Below the pieces are notes generated by a model that ran no database searches, was not told the DNA's origin, and saw only the letters and a program-made list of their open reading frames with translations. A program made the translations under genes and the position numbers. A stretch of DNA of 64,000 nt from NCBI RefSeq assembly GCF_030551255.1, contig NZ_CP130630.1, positions 8,165,501-8,229,500 of the forward strand, in the 5' to 3' direction. The stretch's first letter is position 1, and the number at the start of each line of letters is the position of its first letter. This DNA comes from Streptomyces sp. NL15-2K (GTDB taxonomy: Bacteria; Actinomycetota; Actinomycetes; Streptomycetales; Streptomycetaceae). Positions 1 through 21,250 of this stretch are shown one piece after another.

Positions 1-13335
<13,335 letters not shown>

Positions 13336-13362
13336 CCGGGCTGCCCCGCGGAACACCCCCAG

Positions 13363-13403
13363 GGCCCGGCGTCGTCCGCCATCCGTGCGGACGGCGCCGG
13401 GCC
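13363..13403 (+). terminator. Hairpin terminator after the NRPS gene
   Basis: Arms of about 17 bases (GGCCCGGCG... and ...CGCCGGGCC, one mismatch) around a short loop, starting 28 bases after the NRPS stop codon. There is no clear T-tract, as is common for Streptomyces terminators. Confidence 0.6.
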
Positions 13404-13442
13404 GTCCTGCTGCACGGACCGGGCCGGCGCCGGCCGCGCGGG

Positions 13443-13460
13443 ATCTGCCGTTCGGCAGAT
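13443..13460. promoter_or_regulatory. Perfect 18-bp palindrome upstream of the membrane protein gene
   Basis: ATCTGCCGTTCGGCAGAT has 8-base arms around TT. It lies 57 bases before the start of the next gene, between the NRPS terminator and a strong RBS. It could be an operator or a small hairpin; nothing here names the regulator. Confidence 0.4.
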
Positions 13461-13517
13461 GTGCCGGACGGCCTCACCAGGAATGCTGAACACCAGAACA
13501 TCCAAGGAGGAAGCGTC

Positions 13518-14588
13518 ATGACACAGGTGACCGAGAGCGCGTCATTACGGCGGGCGGACCGTGTACCGGAGACGGTGCGCCGCCGGTTCAACTGGCCGCA
13601 CCTGATCGGCTACGCGGCCTTTCTGGCGCTGCTCGTCTACGGGCTCGCCCACACCTACTGGGCCTTCGGCGGAGCCAACTTCCCCTTCGGCGCCGACGAC
13701 GCCAACCCGGAGTACTCCGCCTTCGAGCACGTCGGCCGCGCCCAGCTGGCACCGTGGCTCGCCGGCGGCTTCCTGTTCAGCGCAGGCGTGGCCCTGCTGC
13801 TCGCGCTGCCCGGTCGCCGCCGGATTCCCACGCCCGTGCTGCTCGGCGCCGCTGGGCTGTCCGCCGCCGCGGTGTTCTGCACCCTCGCCGACTTCCGCAT
13901 CCTCGGCAATCTCGCCTACGTCTTCATGCTGAGGTTCAGCGCCATCAACTGGACCGTGATCAACCAGTTGTTCGCGGTGGTCTCGGTGGGCCTCCTGGTC
14001 GCGTCCGCGGTCGCCTACCAGCGCCGCACCTCCGGCGCGTGCACCGGCTGCGGACGCACCGACTCGGGCGCCGGCTGGACCTCGCCGGAGTCGGCCGCCC
14101 GCTGGGGCAGGAAGGCCGTGTACACGGCGGTCGTCGTCCCCCTGCTGTACGCCAGCACCCGGTGGGCCTGGGCCCTGGGCTTCCCGCTCGGCATCTCCGA
14201 CAAGCTCTGGGAGGAGGGCAAGGAGGACAACCTCTGGATCTTCGGTGCCGCTCTCGCCACCATGGGAGCGCTCGGTTCGCTGCTCACCCTCGGCCTGGTG
14301 CAGCGCTGGGGCGAGGTCTTCCCGCGCTGGGTGGTGGGGCTCAGGGGCAAGCGGGTGCCGCCGGCCCTGGCCATCGTCCCCGCCACACTCGTTTCCGTCA
14401 TGGTGACGATCGCCGGGATCATGTACATCCGCCTGCACTTCCAGGGCTCCTTCGACAACCAGAAGGAAGACTGGGGCGCCACGGTCCCGGAGATGGTCTG
14501 GCCGGTGTGGGGCGTGGCCCTGGCGGCCGCCGCTCTCGCCTATTACTTCCGACGGCGGGGTATGTGCAAGCGCTGCGGCCGGGGATGA
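13518..14588 (+). CDS. Eight-helix membrane protein with two CxxC pairs, unknown function
   Basis: 356 aa from the ATG at 13518, which has AAGGAGG just upstream; a longer in-frame start at 13461 lacks a ribosome site. I count about eight hydrophobic helices, beginning near residues 28-50. One CxxC (CTGCGRT) sits in the loop between helices 4 and 5, and a second (MCKRCGRG) at the extreme C-terminus. With the N-terminus inside, both pairs fall on the cytoplasmic side and could together bind one zinc ion. I do not recognise the family. It follows the NRPS gene within the BGC, so a role in export, immunity or membrane assembly is possible but unproven. Codon 10 is TTA (13545-13547), which would make translation depend on the bldA tRNA. 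Confidence 0.85.
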   Translation: MTQVTESASLRRADRVPETVRRRFNWPHLIGYAAFLALLVYGLAHTYWAFGGANFPFGADDANPEYSAFEHVGRAQLAPWLAGGFLFSAGVALLLALPGRRRIPTPVLLGAAGLSAAAVFCTLADFRILGNLAYVFMLRFSAINWTVINQLFAVVSVGLLVASAVAYQRRTSGACTGCGRTDSGAGWTSPESAARWGRKAVYTAVVVPLLYASTRWAWALGFPLGISDKLWEEGKEDNLWIFGAALATMGALGSLLTLGLVQRWGEVFPRWVVGLRGKRVPPALAIVPATLVSVMVTIAGIMYIRLHFQGSFDNQKEDWGATVPEMVWPVWGVALAAAALAYYFRRRGMCKRCGRG

Positions 14589-14599
14589 GCACGCACCGC

Positions 14600-14638
14600 A
14601 AAAGGCCCGGAACCGAGAAGTCGGTTCCGGGCCTTTTT
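14600..14638. terminator. Strong intrinsic terminator
   Basis: Perfect 16-base arms (AAAGGCCCGGAACCGA and its complement) with loop GAAG, followed by TTTTT. It starts 11 bases after the membrane protein stop codon. Confidence 0.9.
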
Positions 14639-14768
14639 GGTTTCCCCCGGATTCGGGCTGCGGATTCCGGATTTCGAATCCCTCGATACAGGGTTGAGTG
14701 AGAGTCGCCGAATTCGTTGAATGGGGTGCCCGGGTTTCCGGGTTACCACCCATCAGGAGGTAGAAGAC

Positions 14769-15080
14769 ATGAGGAAGCTGGCTTCAGCGATCGGTGCCGG
14801 CGTGGCCGGGCTCGCCCTGCTCGGTGCCGCGCAGGGCAGCGCGCAGGCGGCCCCCCAGGCGGTGCCGAGCTGTGTGGTGGGCGAGGCGAGGTACCTGGTC
14901 TCGATGTTCGTCTACATCACCAACAACTGCAGCTCCACCCAGCAGGTGAAGGTCAAGTACACCAAGGGCGGAGTGACAGTGATTCCCGACGTGTGCCACA
15001 CGGTCGAGCCGGGACAGACGGTCACGACCAGCACCCCCGTCTGGATCGCCGACCGCTATGTGGGCCTCGTCTCCTGCTGA
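14769..15080 (+). CDS. Secreted tendamistat-type (alpha-amylase inhibitor family) small protein
   Basis: 103 aa from the ATG at 14769, preceded by CAGGAGGTAG. A Sec signal peptide (MRKLAS, hydrophobic core, AQA cleavage site) leaves about 75 residues, the size of tendamistat. The mature part has four Cys in the order PSC-V, NNC, DVC, VSC, with T-x4-VKVKY after the second Cys and C-x-V-x-PGQ-x-VTT after the third. These match the two-disulfide beta-sandwich of Streptomyces alpha-amylase inhibitors as I know it. The inhibitory Trp-Arg-Tyr loop is not kept: there is ARY three residues after the first Cys, no Trp before it, and a longer first loop. Amylase inhibition is therefore doubtful. It is monocistronic, with a terminator on each side. 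Confidence 0.7.
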   Translation: MRKLASAIGAGVAGLALLGAAQGSAQAAPQAVPSCVVGEARYLVSMFVYITNNCSSTQQVKVKYTKGGVTVIPDVCHTVEPGQTVTTSTPVWIADRYVGLVSC

Positions 15081-15095
15081 GCCACACCCCGAACA

Positions 15096-15136
15096 CGGTT
15101 CGGCCCGGAACCAGATGCTGGTTCCGGGCCGAACCG
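15096..15136. terminator. Bidirectional terminator between convergent genes
   Basis: Perfect 19-base arms (CGGTTCGGCCCGGAACCAG and its complement) around ATG. It serves the + strand small secreted protein and the - strand ABC permease, whose stop is at 15156. Its GGCCCGGAACC core also occurs in the hairpin at 14600. Confidence 0.9.
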
Positions 15137-15155
15137 CGTTACCTGTATGGGCCGT

Positions 15156-16007
15156 TCAGGCCGCCCGGCGGAAGCTGCGGATCGCCAGGGGCGCGGTGAG
15201 GGCCACGAGCCCCACACAGGCGCCCAGCGTCGCCAGCACCGTGCTGAGCCGGGGGTCGCCGAGTGCCAGGTCGCGGGCCGCCGTGATGGCGTGCGACATC
15301 GGATTGACCTCGGCGAAGCCCTTGAGCCAGCCGGGGAGGCCCTCGGTCGGCACGAAGGCGTTGGAGGCGAAGAGCAGCACCATGTTCACCATGCCGCCGA
15401 TGGGCTGCAGGGCTTCCGGGCGGCGTACCCAGGCGGAGAGCGCCATGAACAGCCAGCCCAGGGACCAGCCGAGCACGATGGCGATCAGCGCCGCGCCGAG
15501 CGAGCCGAGCACTCCGCCGTCCGGGCCGAACCCGAACACCAGCGTGGCCGCCACCAGCATGACCAACATGTTGACGACGTTGAGCGCGGTGTCCGCGACG
15601 CTCCGCCCGATCAGGACCGAACCGGTGTGGATCGGCATCGCCTTGAAACGGGCGATGATCCCGTTGTTCATCTCCGTCGTCAGCGCCACCCCTGACTTCA
15701 GCCCCGCGCTGATCGAGCCGGTGACGAGGAACGCCGGCAGCAGGTAGTCGATGTAGCTGACGCCCGCGGGGAACGCCGAGGTCTGCGAGACGCTCTTGAA
15801 CACCTGGCTGAACACGGTCAGCATCAGGATGGGTTCGAGAACGCCCGGCAGAACCATGGTGGGTTCGCGCAGCACCCGCAGCGACCGCCCGGACAGGACG
15901 GAGATCTGCCGCAGCACGCCCGTCCCGCCGAACCGCGGGGGCGGGAGCGGGCCGGGGGGCGCGGGCCGGGCCGCGGGCCGGGCCTCGGGGTGGGGAGTGA
16001 TGGTCAT
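15156..16007 (-). CDS. ABC-2 type (DrrB-like) exporter permease
   Basis: 283 aa from the ATG at 16007. A proline-rich N-terminus (about residues 5-28) precedes a typical ABC-2 membrane domain with about six helices and conserved features such as the EPILML helix start and the YIDYLLPAFL stretch. It lies 14 bases downstream of the ATPase gene and is surely co-transcribed with it. DrrAB-type pairs export hydrophobic natural products and are common in NRPS clusters. The likely job here is export of, and self-protection from, the peptide product; the substrate is inferred from location only. Confidence 0.9.
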   Translation of the reverse strand: MTITPHPEARPAARPAPPGPLPPPRFGGTGVLRQISVLSGRSLRVLREPTMVLPGVLEPILMLTVFSQVFKSVSQTSAFPAGVSYIDYLLPAFLVTGSISAGLKSGVALTTEMNNGIIARFKAMPIHTGSVLIGRSVADTALNVVNMLVMLVAATLVFGFGPDGGVLGSLGAALIAIVLGWSLGWLFMALSAWVRRPEALQPIGGMVNMVLLFASNAFVPTEGLPGWLKGFAEVNPMSHAITAARDLALGDPRLSTVLATLGACVGLVALTAPLAIRSFRRAA

Positions 16008-16021
16008 CGGGACATCCCTGC

Positions 16022-16960
16022 CTAGCGTCCGGTGGAGTGGTTCAGGGCCATGTACACGTCGTCCAGTGAGGGCTCGGAGAACGCGAGCCCCGCGAGCTCC
16101 ACGCCGGCCTCGTCGGCGGCCCGGACCACGCGGGCCAGCGCGGTGGAGTCCATGGCGGGCATCGTGAGCACGAGACCGTCCGCCTCGTGCCCGGGCGTGA
16201 GTCCCGCCGCCCGCATCGCCTCCATGGCCCTGAGGCGGTCGTCGGCGCCCCGCACGGTGACGGAGACGGAGCGGTGTCCGATCCTGGTCTTCAGCTCCTC
16301 CGTGGTGCCCGCGGCGATGACTCGGCCGGCCGCGAGCACCGTGATCGAGTCCGCCAGGAAGTCGGCCTCCTCCAGGTACTGGGTGGTCAGCAGTACGGTG
16401 GTGCCCTCCTGGACGAGGCGCTGCACCACGTCCCACAGGGCCCGGCGGGCGGCGGGGTCGAGCCCGGTGGTCGGCTCGTCGAGGAAGATCACCTCGGGCT
16501 GCCCGACCAGGCTGGCCGCCAGGTCCAGGCGCCTGCGCATGCCGCCCGAGTAACTCTTCGCCTTGCGGCCCGCGGCCTCGGTGAGCGAGAAGAGTTCGAG
16601 CAACTCCTCGGCGCGGGCCGCCGCCTGGGCACGCGAGGCGCCGAGCAGCCGTGCGATGAGCACCAGGTTGGCGTGCCCGGAGAGCGTCTCGTCGACGGCC
16701 GCGTACTGGCCGGTGAGGCCGATGCGACGGCGGACCTCCTCGGCGTGCCGGGTGACGTCGAGTCCCGCCACCCGGGCCTGGCCCGACGTCGGGAGCGAGA
16801 GGGTGCTCAGAATGCCGACCAGCGTCGTCTTCCCGGCGCCGTTGTGCCCGAGCAGCCCCAGGACCGTGCCCTGGGGCACCGTGAGGCTCACCCCGTCGAG
16901 AGCTCTCGTCGACCCGAACGACTTCGTCACGTCGGAGACTTCGATCATCATCGTGTCCAT
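16022..16960 (-). CDS. ABC transporter ATP-binding protein (DrrA-like)
   Basis: 312 aa from the ATG at 16960, with AAGGG six bases upstream; a second possible start (MIEV) lies four codons in. Walker A GHNGAGKTT, signature SYSGGMRRRL, Walker B VIFLDEPTTGLDP and a switch His replaced in context by TQYLEEAD are all visible. There is a C-terminal regulatory domain of about 90 residues, as in DrrA. It pairs with the permease just downstream to form the only exporter seen in this BGC. The 216 bases upstream (16961-17176) should hold its promoter. Confidence 0.93.
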   Translation of the reverse strand: MDTMMIEVSDVTKSFGSTRALDGVSLTVPQGTVLGLLGHNGAGKTTLVGILSTLSLPTSGQARVAGLDVTRHAEEVRRRIGLTGQYAAVDETLSGHANLVLIARLLGASRAQAAARAEELLELFSLTEAAGRKAKSYSGGMRRRLDLAASLVGQPEVIFLDEPTTGLDPAARRALWDVVQRLVQEGTTVLLTTQYLEEADFLADSITVLAAGRVIAAGTTEELKTRIGHRSVSVTVRGADDRLRAMEAMRAAGLTPGHEADGLVLTMPAMDSTALARVVRAADEAGVELAGLAFSEPSLDDVYMALNHSTGR

Positions 16961-17176
16961 GGAATGCCCTTTGCTCGATTCCGGAAGCCCACCACCGGCC
17001 GTCGGGCGTTTTCAGGGATGACCGAAAGGGACCACGTGGGCCGTCACCTACAGACGTACGGTATCCACGGCGCCCGCAATTCTGGAGGGCCGATCAGAAC
17101 TCTCGAACTGGCCTTGCGGAATTGCGGAATCGCGGAACGGCGGAGATCCGGAGATTCCGAAAAGGGAAATCCCCGT

Positions 17177-18427
17177 TCAGCCGAGGGGGAGGACGGCGGT
17201 CACCCGCCAGCCGCCCTCCTCGTGACCGCCGAAGTCGAGGCTTCCCCCCAGTGCCCTGGCACGTTCGGCGAGCCCTTCCAGGCCCGTTCCGCCCGTACCG
17301 CCGCGCCGGCCCCGCTCGCCGAGCGGCCCTGAGCCCGACTCGCTGAGGGACGGAGCGCCGTTGGTCACGGACACGGTGAGCACCGGCACCCGGCCGGACG
17401 ACTCGGGCAGCACGGACACGCGCACCCAGGGCGTGGTCCCGGCATGCCGCCGGACATTGGTCAGCGCCTCCACCACCACCCGGTGGGCGGTGCTCGCCAC
17501 TTCGCGGGGGACCCGGGCGACCTGGTCGGACGACAGGTCGATGTCCAGCCGCACCTCGGCCCGGCCGGCGTCCCGGAACCGGTCGATGACGTCCACGATG
17601 TCGGGGAGCCCGTAGGCCTGCGGCTGCCCTTCGCCCGCCTCGCCCCGAGCGGCGGCAGCCGTCCCGTCGGAGGCGTCGAGCATGTGGACGGTGCGGTCCA
17701 TCGAGCCGAGGGCCTGGAGGCCGGACGCCTCGATCTGCCGGAGGATCGGCAGGACCTTCTCCGGCTGGTCCGCGCCGACCACCTGCGCGGCCTGGGCGAG
17801 CACCACGATTCCCGACACGTCGTGGGCCACGAAGTCGTGCAGATCACGCGCGAGTTGGAGCCGCTGGTTGCGGCGGGCCTCGTGCACGGACCGGACCCTG
17901 CGCGACTCCAGAGCGCGCAGGTAGCCTCCCACGGCGGCCGCTGCGACGGCACCGAGGGCGAAGAACGCGCTCTGCGCGGCGGCCTCCAGGGCGGTCGGGG
18001 GCACCTGGAGACGCAGGAGCATGGTCGACGCCAGGATCCCGAGCACGGTGCACAGCGCGACGGCCGTCCGGACTTCGGCGTACCGGGCGACGAGACAGAC
18101 CAGCAGCAGGGTGGCCGCGATCTCCACCAGAGTGACGACACCGGTCGCCTGCTCCCGGGCCGGCGGGTCGCCGAAGACGGTGCCCAGGGTGGCGCTCACG
18201 GCCACCACGACGGCGGCCGTCGGGACGACGCGGCCCCTGGCGTGCAGGCCGGTCACGGCGAGCGCGCCGAGGATCGACACCGCCATGGGGAGGGCCGCGC
18301 GCCAGCCCGCCGAGGGACCGACGAACAGGGTGGCCACCACCGCGCCGGCCGCCAGGGCCGCGCAGACCGGCCCGACGACCTGGCTCCGCAGACGGCTCTG
18401 GACGTGGTTCCCGGTGCGCGTGGCCAT
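17177..18427 (-). CDS. Sensor histidine kinase, NarL/DesK type (HisKA_3), orphan
   Basis: 416 aa. The N-terminal half has about five or six transmembrane helices (residues 15-170). The dimerisation domain carries the phospho-acceptor motif RDLHDFVAHDVSG, and the C-terminal HATPase has NVRRHAG and GTGLEGLAERARALGG. No response regulator lies beside it, although these kinases are usually paired with a LuxR-type one. It sits between the exporter and an unidentified gene in the BGC and may sense envelope stress or the product; this is inference. The N-terminal start is uncertain because no clear ribosome site precedes the ATG at 18427. Confidence 0.9.
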   Translation of the reverse strand: MATRTGNHVQSRLRSQVVGPVCAALAAGAVVATLFVGPSAGWRAALPMAVSILGALAVTGLHARGRVVPTAAVVVAVSATLGTVFGDPPAREQATGVVTLVEIAATLLLVCLVARYAEVRTAVALCTVLGILASTMLLRLQVPPTALEAAAQSAFFALGAVAAAAVGGYLRALESRRVRSVHEARRNQRLQLARDLHDFVAHDVSGIVVLAQAAQVVGADQPEKVLPILRQIEASGLQALGSMDRTVHMLDASDGTAAAARGEAGEGQPQAYGLPDIVDVIDRFRDAGRAEVRLDIDLSSDQVARVPREVASTAHRVVVEALTNVRRHAGTTPWVRVSVLPESSGRVPVLTVSVTNGAPSLSESGSGPLGERGRRGGTGGTGLEGLAERARALGGSLDFGGHEEGGWRVTAVLPLG

Positions 18428-18463
18428 TCCGGCGATGCTACCGATCCGCTCAATTCCCTTGTT

Positions 18464-18492
18464 CCAGAAGTCACTTGTGCCGCCGCTTCTGG
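18464..18492. promoter_or_regulatory. Inverted repeat in the divergent promoter region
   Basis: CCAGAAG at 18464-18470 and CTTCTGG at 18486-18492 form a 7-base dyad in the 230-base gap between the kinase (-) and the next gene (+). It is a possible operator; no regulator can be named. Confidence 0.3.
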
Positions 18493-18657
18493 CAGCTTCC
18501 TGAGGAACGGAGCGGTGGCCCGGGGCTGGAATGCGTCTCCAGACCCCCGTCCTGTCAGTTAGCTGCCATCGGGGAGACCTGTCCGCGGCTTCTTCGTAAC
18601 CATCTCCAGGGTGCCCGGAGGAACAGGGGGCGACGACAGTCCGGTCAGGAGGCCGAG

Positions 18658-19194
18658 GTGCCTGGTGAGCGTGAGTCGGAACTGCAACGGCTGTTGCCGC
18701 AGTGGCATTTCAGGGAAGTTCACCGCATCGCCGTACCCGGCACCGCCGCGGAGGTGATGCGTGCCGCGCACGCGACGACCTGGCCCGAGGCGCCGCTCGC
18801 CCGCGCGCTGATCGCGATCACCGGGGCGGACATCTCGGCGGAGCGTCGTATCGTCTCCGACTTCCTGCGCGAGATGGGAGAGGTGATCCCCACCGGCGAC
18901 GACGAGTTCCTGCTCGCCGCGGTGCAGGGCTCCGGCGATGTGGCCCGGCCACCGGGCACCGTCGCCGAGATTCTGACGGAATGTGATCAGCCGGGAATTC
19001 TGAAGATCGGGATGAACGTCCGTCACGCGGGCGGCCTGCTCACCACGGAGACCCGCATCCTCGCCACGGACGAGCGCACCCGCCGCAGGTTCGCGCTCTA
19101 CTGGCTCTTCATCAGGTTCGGCAGCGGACTGACCCGCATGTCCATGCTCCGAGCCATCCGCGCCCGAGCCCTGCGCGAGGCGCCGACGCGCTGA
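18658..19194 (+). CDS. Small SRPBCC/DUF-like protein of unknown function
   Basis: 178 aa from the GTG at 18658, chosen because AGGAGG lies five bases upstream at 18647-18652; the open frame extends further upstream without support. The middle reads like a ligand-binding domain (residues 15-140, ending TTETRILATDERTRRRFALYW). The C-terminus SGLTRMSMLRAI is a pattern I associate with uncharacterised actinobacterial proteins of about 170 aa. I do not know its function. It is divergent from the kinase and is followed by a hairpin. It may be part of the BGC or an unrelated passenger. Confidence 0.7.
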   Translation: MPGERESELQRLLPQWHFREVHRIAVPGTAAEVMRAAHATTWPEAPLARALIAITGADISAERRIVSDFLREMGEVIPTGDDEFLLAAVQGSGDVARPPGTVAEILTECDQPGILKIGMNVRHAGGLLTTETRILATDERTRRRFALYWLFIRFGSGLTRMSMLRAIRARALREAPTR

Positions 19195-19217
19195 CCTGCG
19201 GCGTCCTAGGCCCTGGG

Positions 19218-19254
19218 TGTGCTGTCCCGGCAGGTTGGTGACGGGACAGCGCAC
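19218..19254 (+). terminator. Hairpin after the 178-aa gene
   Basis: GTGCTGTCCCG pairs with CGGGACAGCGCAC around a loop of about 13 bases, flanked by CCTAGG-type sequence on both sides. It lies 24 bases after the stop codon. Confidence 0.55.
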
Positions 19255-19280
19255 CTAGGGTCTGTTGCGAAAGTGGCGCC
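19255..19280 (+). repeat. Solitary MITE-like terminal repeat
   Basis: CTAGGGTCTGTTGCGAAAGT differs by one base from the terminal repeat of the intact element at 19876-20078. No matching right end follows at the element's usual distance. It is either a broken copy or the outer end of a larger composite that ends at 20078. Confidence 0.6.
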
Positions 19281-19875
19281 CGCCACGTCCCGCGCTCCGC
19301 CCGCCCGCCCGCGGCACAGGTCCCGCCCGGCGGATCACGCCGCACGGGCGGTGTCCGCACGCCCGTCGCCCCCGCTCACCCGTGCCGACGCGGCACCGCC
19401 GGTCTCCTGTACCCCGCTCCGCCGGACCTGCCCCGGCGGAGCGCCGTCATGTCAGCGGGCAGTCGCTGCCACACCCGAGGTGGGCAGATGTGCCCGCAGC
19501 CCAGGCGCGTCGCCTCGAACGCACCCGCGCTCAGCCGGCGCCGGCGGGCCAGGGCCACCCTCGTTCAGGTCGTCGTCCTCGCGGTGCAGAGGTCGGAGCG
19601 GCCGGAGCGGTCGGAGCGGCGAGACACCCGGTCGCCGGGGCGGTACCGGTCCGTGTCCGCGACCCGCAGGCCGGCGCGGAGCGCCTCAACGGCCATCTGC
19701 CGCAGCTCGGGCACGTCCCCCACCGTCTCGGGCACCTCTCCCACGGCGAACATCCGGTCGAGGAGAACCTGTTCCTCGTCGCTGTTCCGCCACGGGCGGC
19801 CCCTGCTGCTCGGCCCGTTCGCGGTCGGGCGCGTGCGCCGCCGGGACGACTGGCGTCCTCGGCGGCCGGGTCGCG

Positions 19876-20078
19876 CTAGGGCCTGTTGCGAAAGTCCCGC
19901 CTGCCCCGCGACGCCATGCACGTACTCTCGCCGCACCGGGCGCAGGCCCACGTACAACCAGTACGAGGGCCTGCCCGGCACGCCGAGAGTACGCACCTAC
20001 GCGGACATCAGCCGCTGCCGCGGCGGGCGCGGGGCCCGCCCTCCGGGCGGACGACGGGACTTTCGCAACAGGCCCTAG
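19876..20078. mobile_element. MITE-like element, 203 bp, with perfect 24-bp terminal inverted repeats
   Basis: The left end 19876-19899 begins CTAGGGCCTGTTGCGAAAGT; the right end 20055-20078 is its exact reverse complement over 24 bases. Inside is a long hairpin from about 19920 to 19993: arms CGTACTCTCG and CGAGAGTACG, then GCAGGCCC and GGGCCTGC, around a loop holding ACGTACAACCAGTACG. It encodes no protein. Its structure fits a non-autonomous transposable element or a mobile palindromic repeat. The same end sequence recurs at 19255 and, degenerate, at 39503-39571. Confidence 0.75.
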
Positions 20079-20350
20079 ACGCCCGCCCGGGCGCCGTGCG
20101 CGCCTGGAACCGCGCCTGCGGCGGGGCGAGCCCCGCGAGTTCGGCGCGCGCAGCGCGAGGTCGAAGGCGACCCAGGCGTCCATGCTGCGGCCTGCTCGCC
20201 ACTGGCCGCGCGCGGGCCGCCCGGCGCCGGTGCCGGCGCCGGTGCCGCCGACGCCGGGAGCCGGCAGCACGGCGCCGCCCCGCACGGCGCCGCGGGGCGG
20301 GCCACGCCGCGGGCGGCGTCGCGGGCGAGGTCCAGCAGGGACGCAGAGAC

Positions 20351-21250
20351 GCGCGGCGACGCCGGCGAGGTGGCCGGCGCCTCGACGGGCAACTCCTCCC
20401 GGTCTCGGGCGAACGGGAGGGCGTAGCGCCCTTCGCGGTCCGGACCGCGATGCGGCACCGGTTCGGTGTCCTCGGGCAGGGCCCGGGCCCAGGGCCGGAA
20501 GGGCGCTGCGGCGCGGCCGCCGTAGCTGAGACACAACGGCGTCCGCTCGCCAGGGACGCAGGGACGCAGGGACGCAGGGACGCAGGGACGCAGGGACGCG
20601 CGGCGACGCCGGCGAGGTGGCCGGCGCCTCGACGGGCAACTCCTCCCGGTCTCGGGCGAACGGGAGGGCGTAGCGCCCTTCGCGGTCCGGACCGCGATGC
20701 GGCACCGGTTCGGTGTCCTCGGGCAGGGCCCGGGCCCAGGGCCGGAAGGGCGCTGCGGCGCGGCCGCCGTAGCTGAGACACAACGGCGTCCGCTCGCCAG
20801 GGACGCAGGGACGCAGGGACGCAGGGACGCAGGGACGCAGGGACGCGCGGCGACGCCGGCGAGGTGGCCGGCGCCTCGACGGGCAACTCCTCCCGGTCTC
20901 GGGCGAACGGGAGGGCGTAGCGCCCTTCGCGGTCCGGACCGCGATGCGGCACCGGTTCGGTGTCCTCGGGCAGGGCCCGGGCCCAGGGCCGGAAGGGCGC
21001 TGCGGCGCGGCCGCCGTAGCTGAGACACAACGGCGTCCGCTCGCCAGGGACGCAGGGACGCAGGGACGCGCGGCGACGCCGGCGAGGTGGCCGGCGCCCC
21101 GCCGGGCAACTCCTCCCGGTCCCGGGCGAACGGGAGGGCGTAGCGCCCTTCGCGGTCCGGACCGCGATGCGGCACCGGTTCGGTGTCCTCGGGCAGGGCC
21201 CGGGCCCAGGGCCGGGAAGGGCGCCGCGGCGCGGCCGCCGCGGCTGAGAC
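20351..21250. repeat. Four-copy tandem array, period 247/247/223 bp, with 8-bp minisatellite linkers
   Basis: Copies begin with GCGCGGCGACGCCGGCG at 20351, 20598, 20845 and 21068. Between copies lies a run of AGGGACGC: six units before copies 2 and 3, three before copy 4, and two (one altered) before copy 1. The shorter third period equals 247 minus three 8-base units. The copies are nearly identical, with copy 4 the most diverged (for example CTCGACG becomes CCCGCCG). The period is not divisible by three, so it is not a coding repeat. Confidence 0.9.

Noticed and set aside
18475..18657. Longer N-terminus for the 178-aa protein
   Set aside because: The extension is unlike the rest of the protein and lacks a ribosome site, while AGGAGG sits ideally before the GTG at 18658.
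19280..19870. A transposase or NRPS fragment between the repeat ends
   Set aside because: Several frames were read on both strands and none gave recognisable motifs. It is left as unassigned sequence.
20351..21250. Tandem array as a CRISPR array
   Set aside because: The repeating unit is 247 bp with 8-bp linkers, not short repeats with unique spacers, and no cas gene is nearby.
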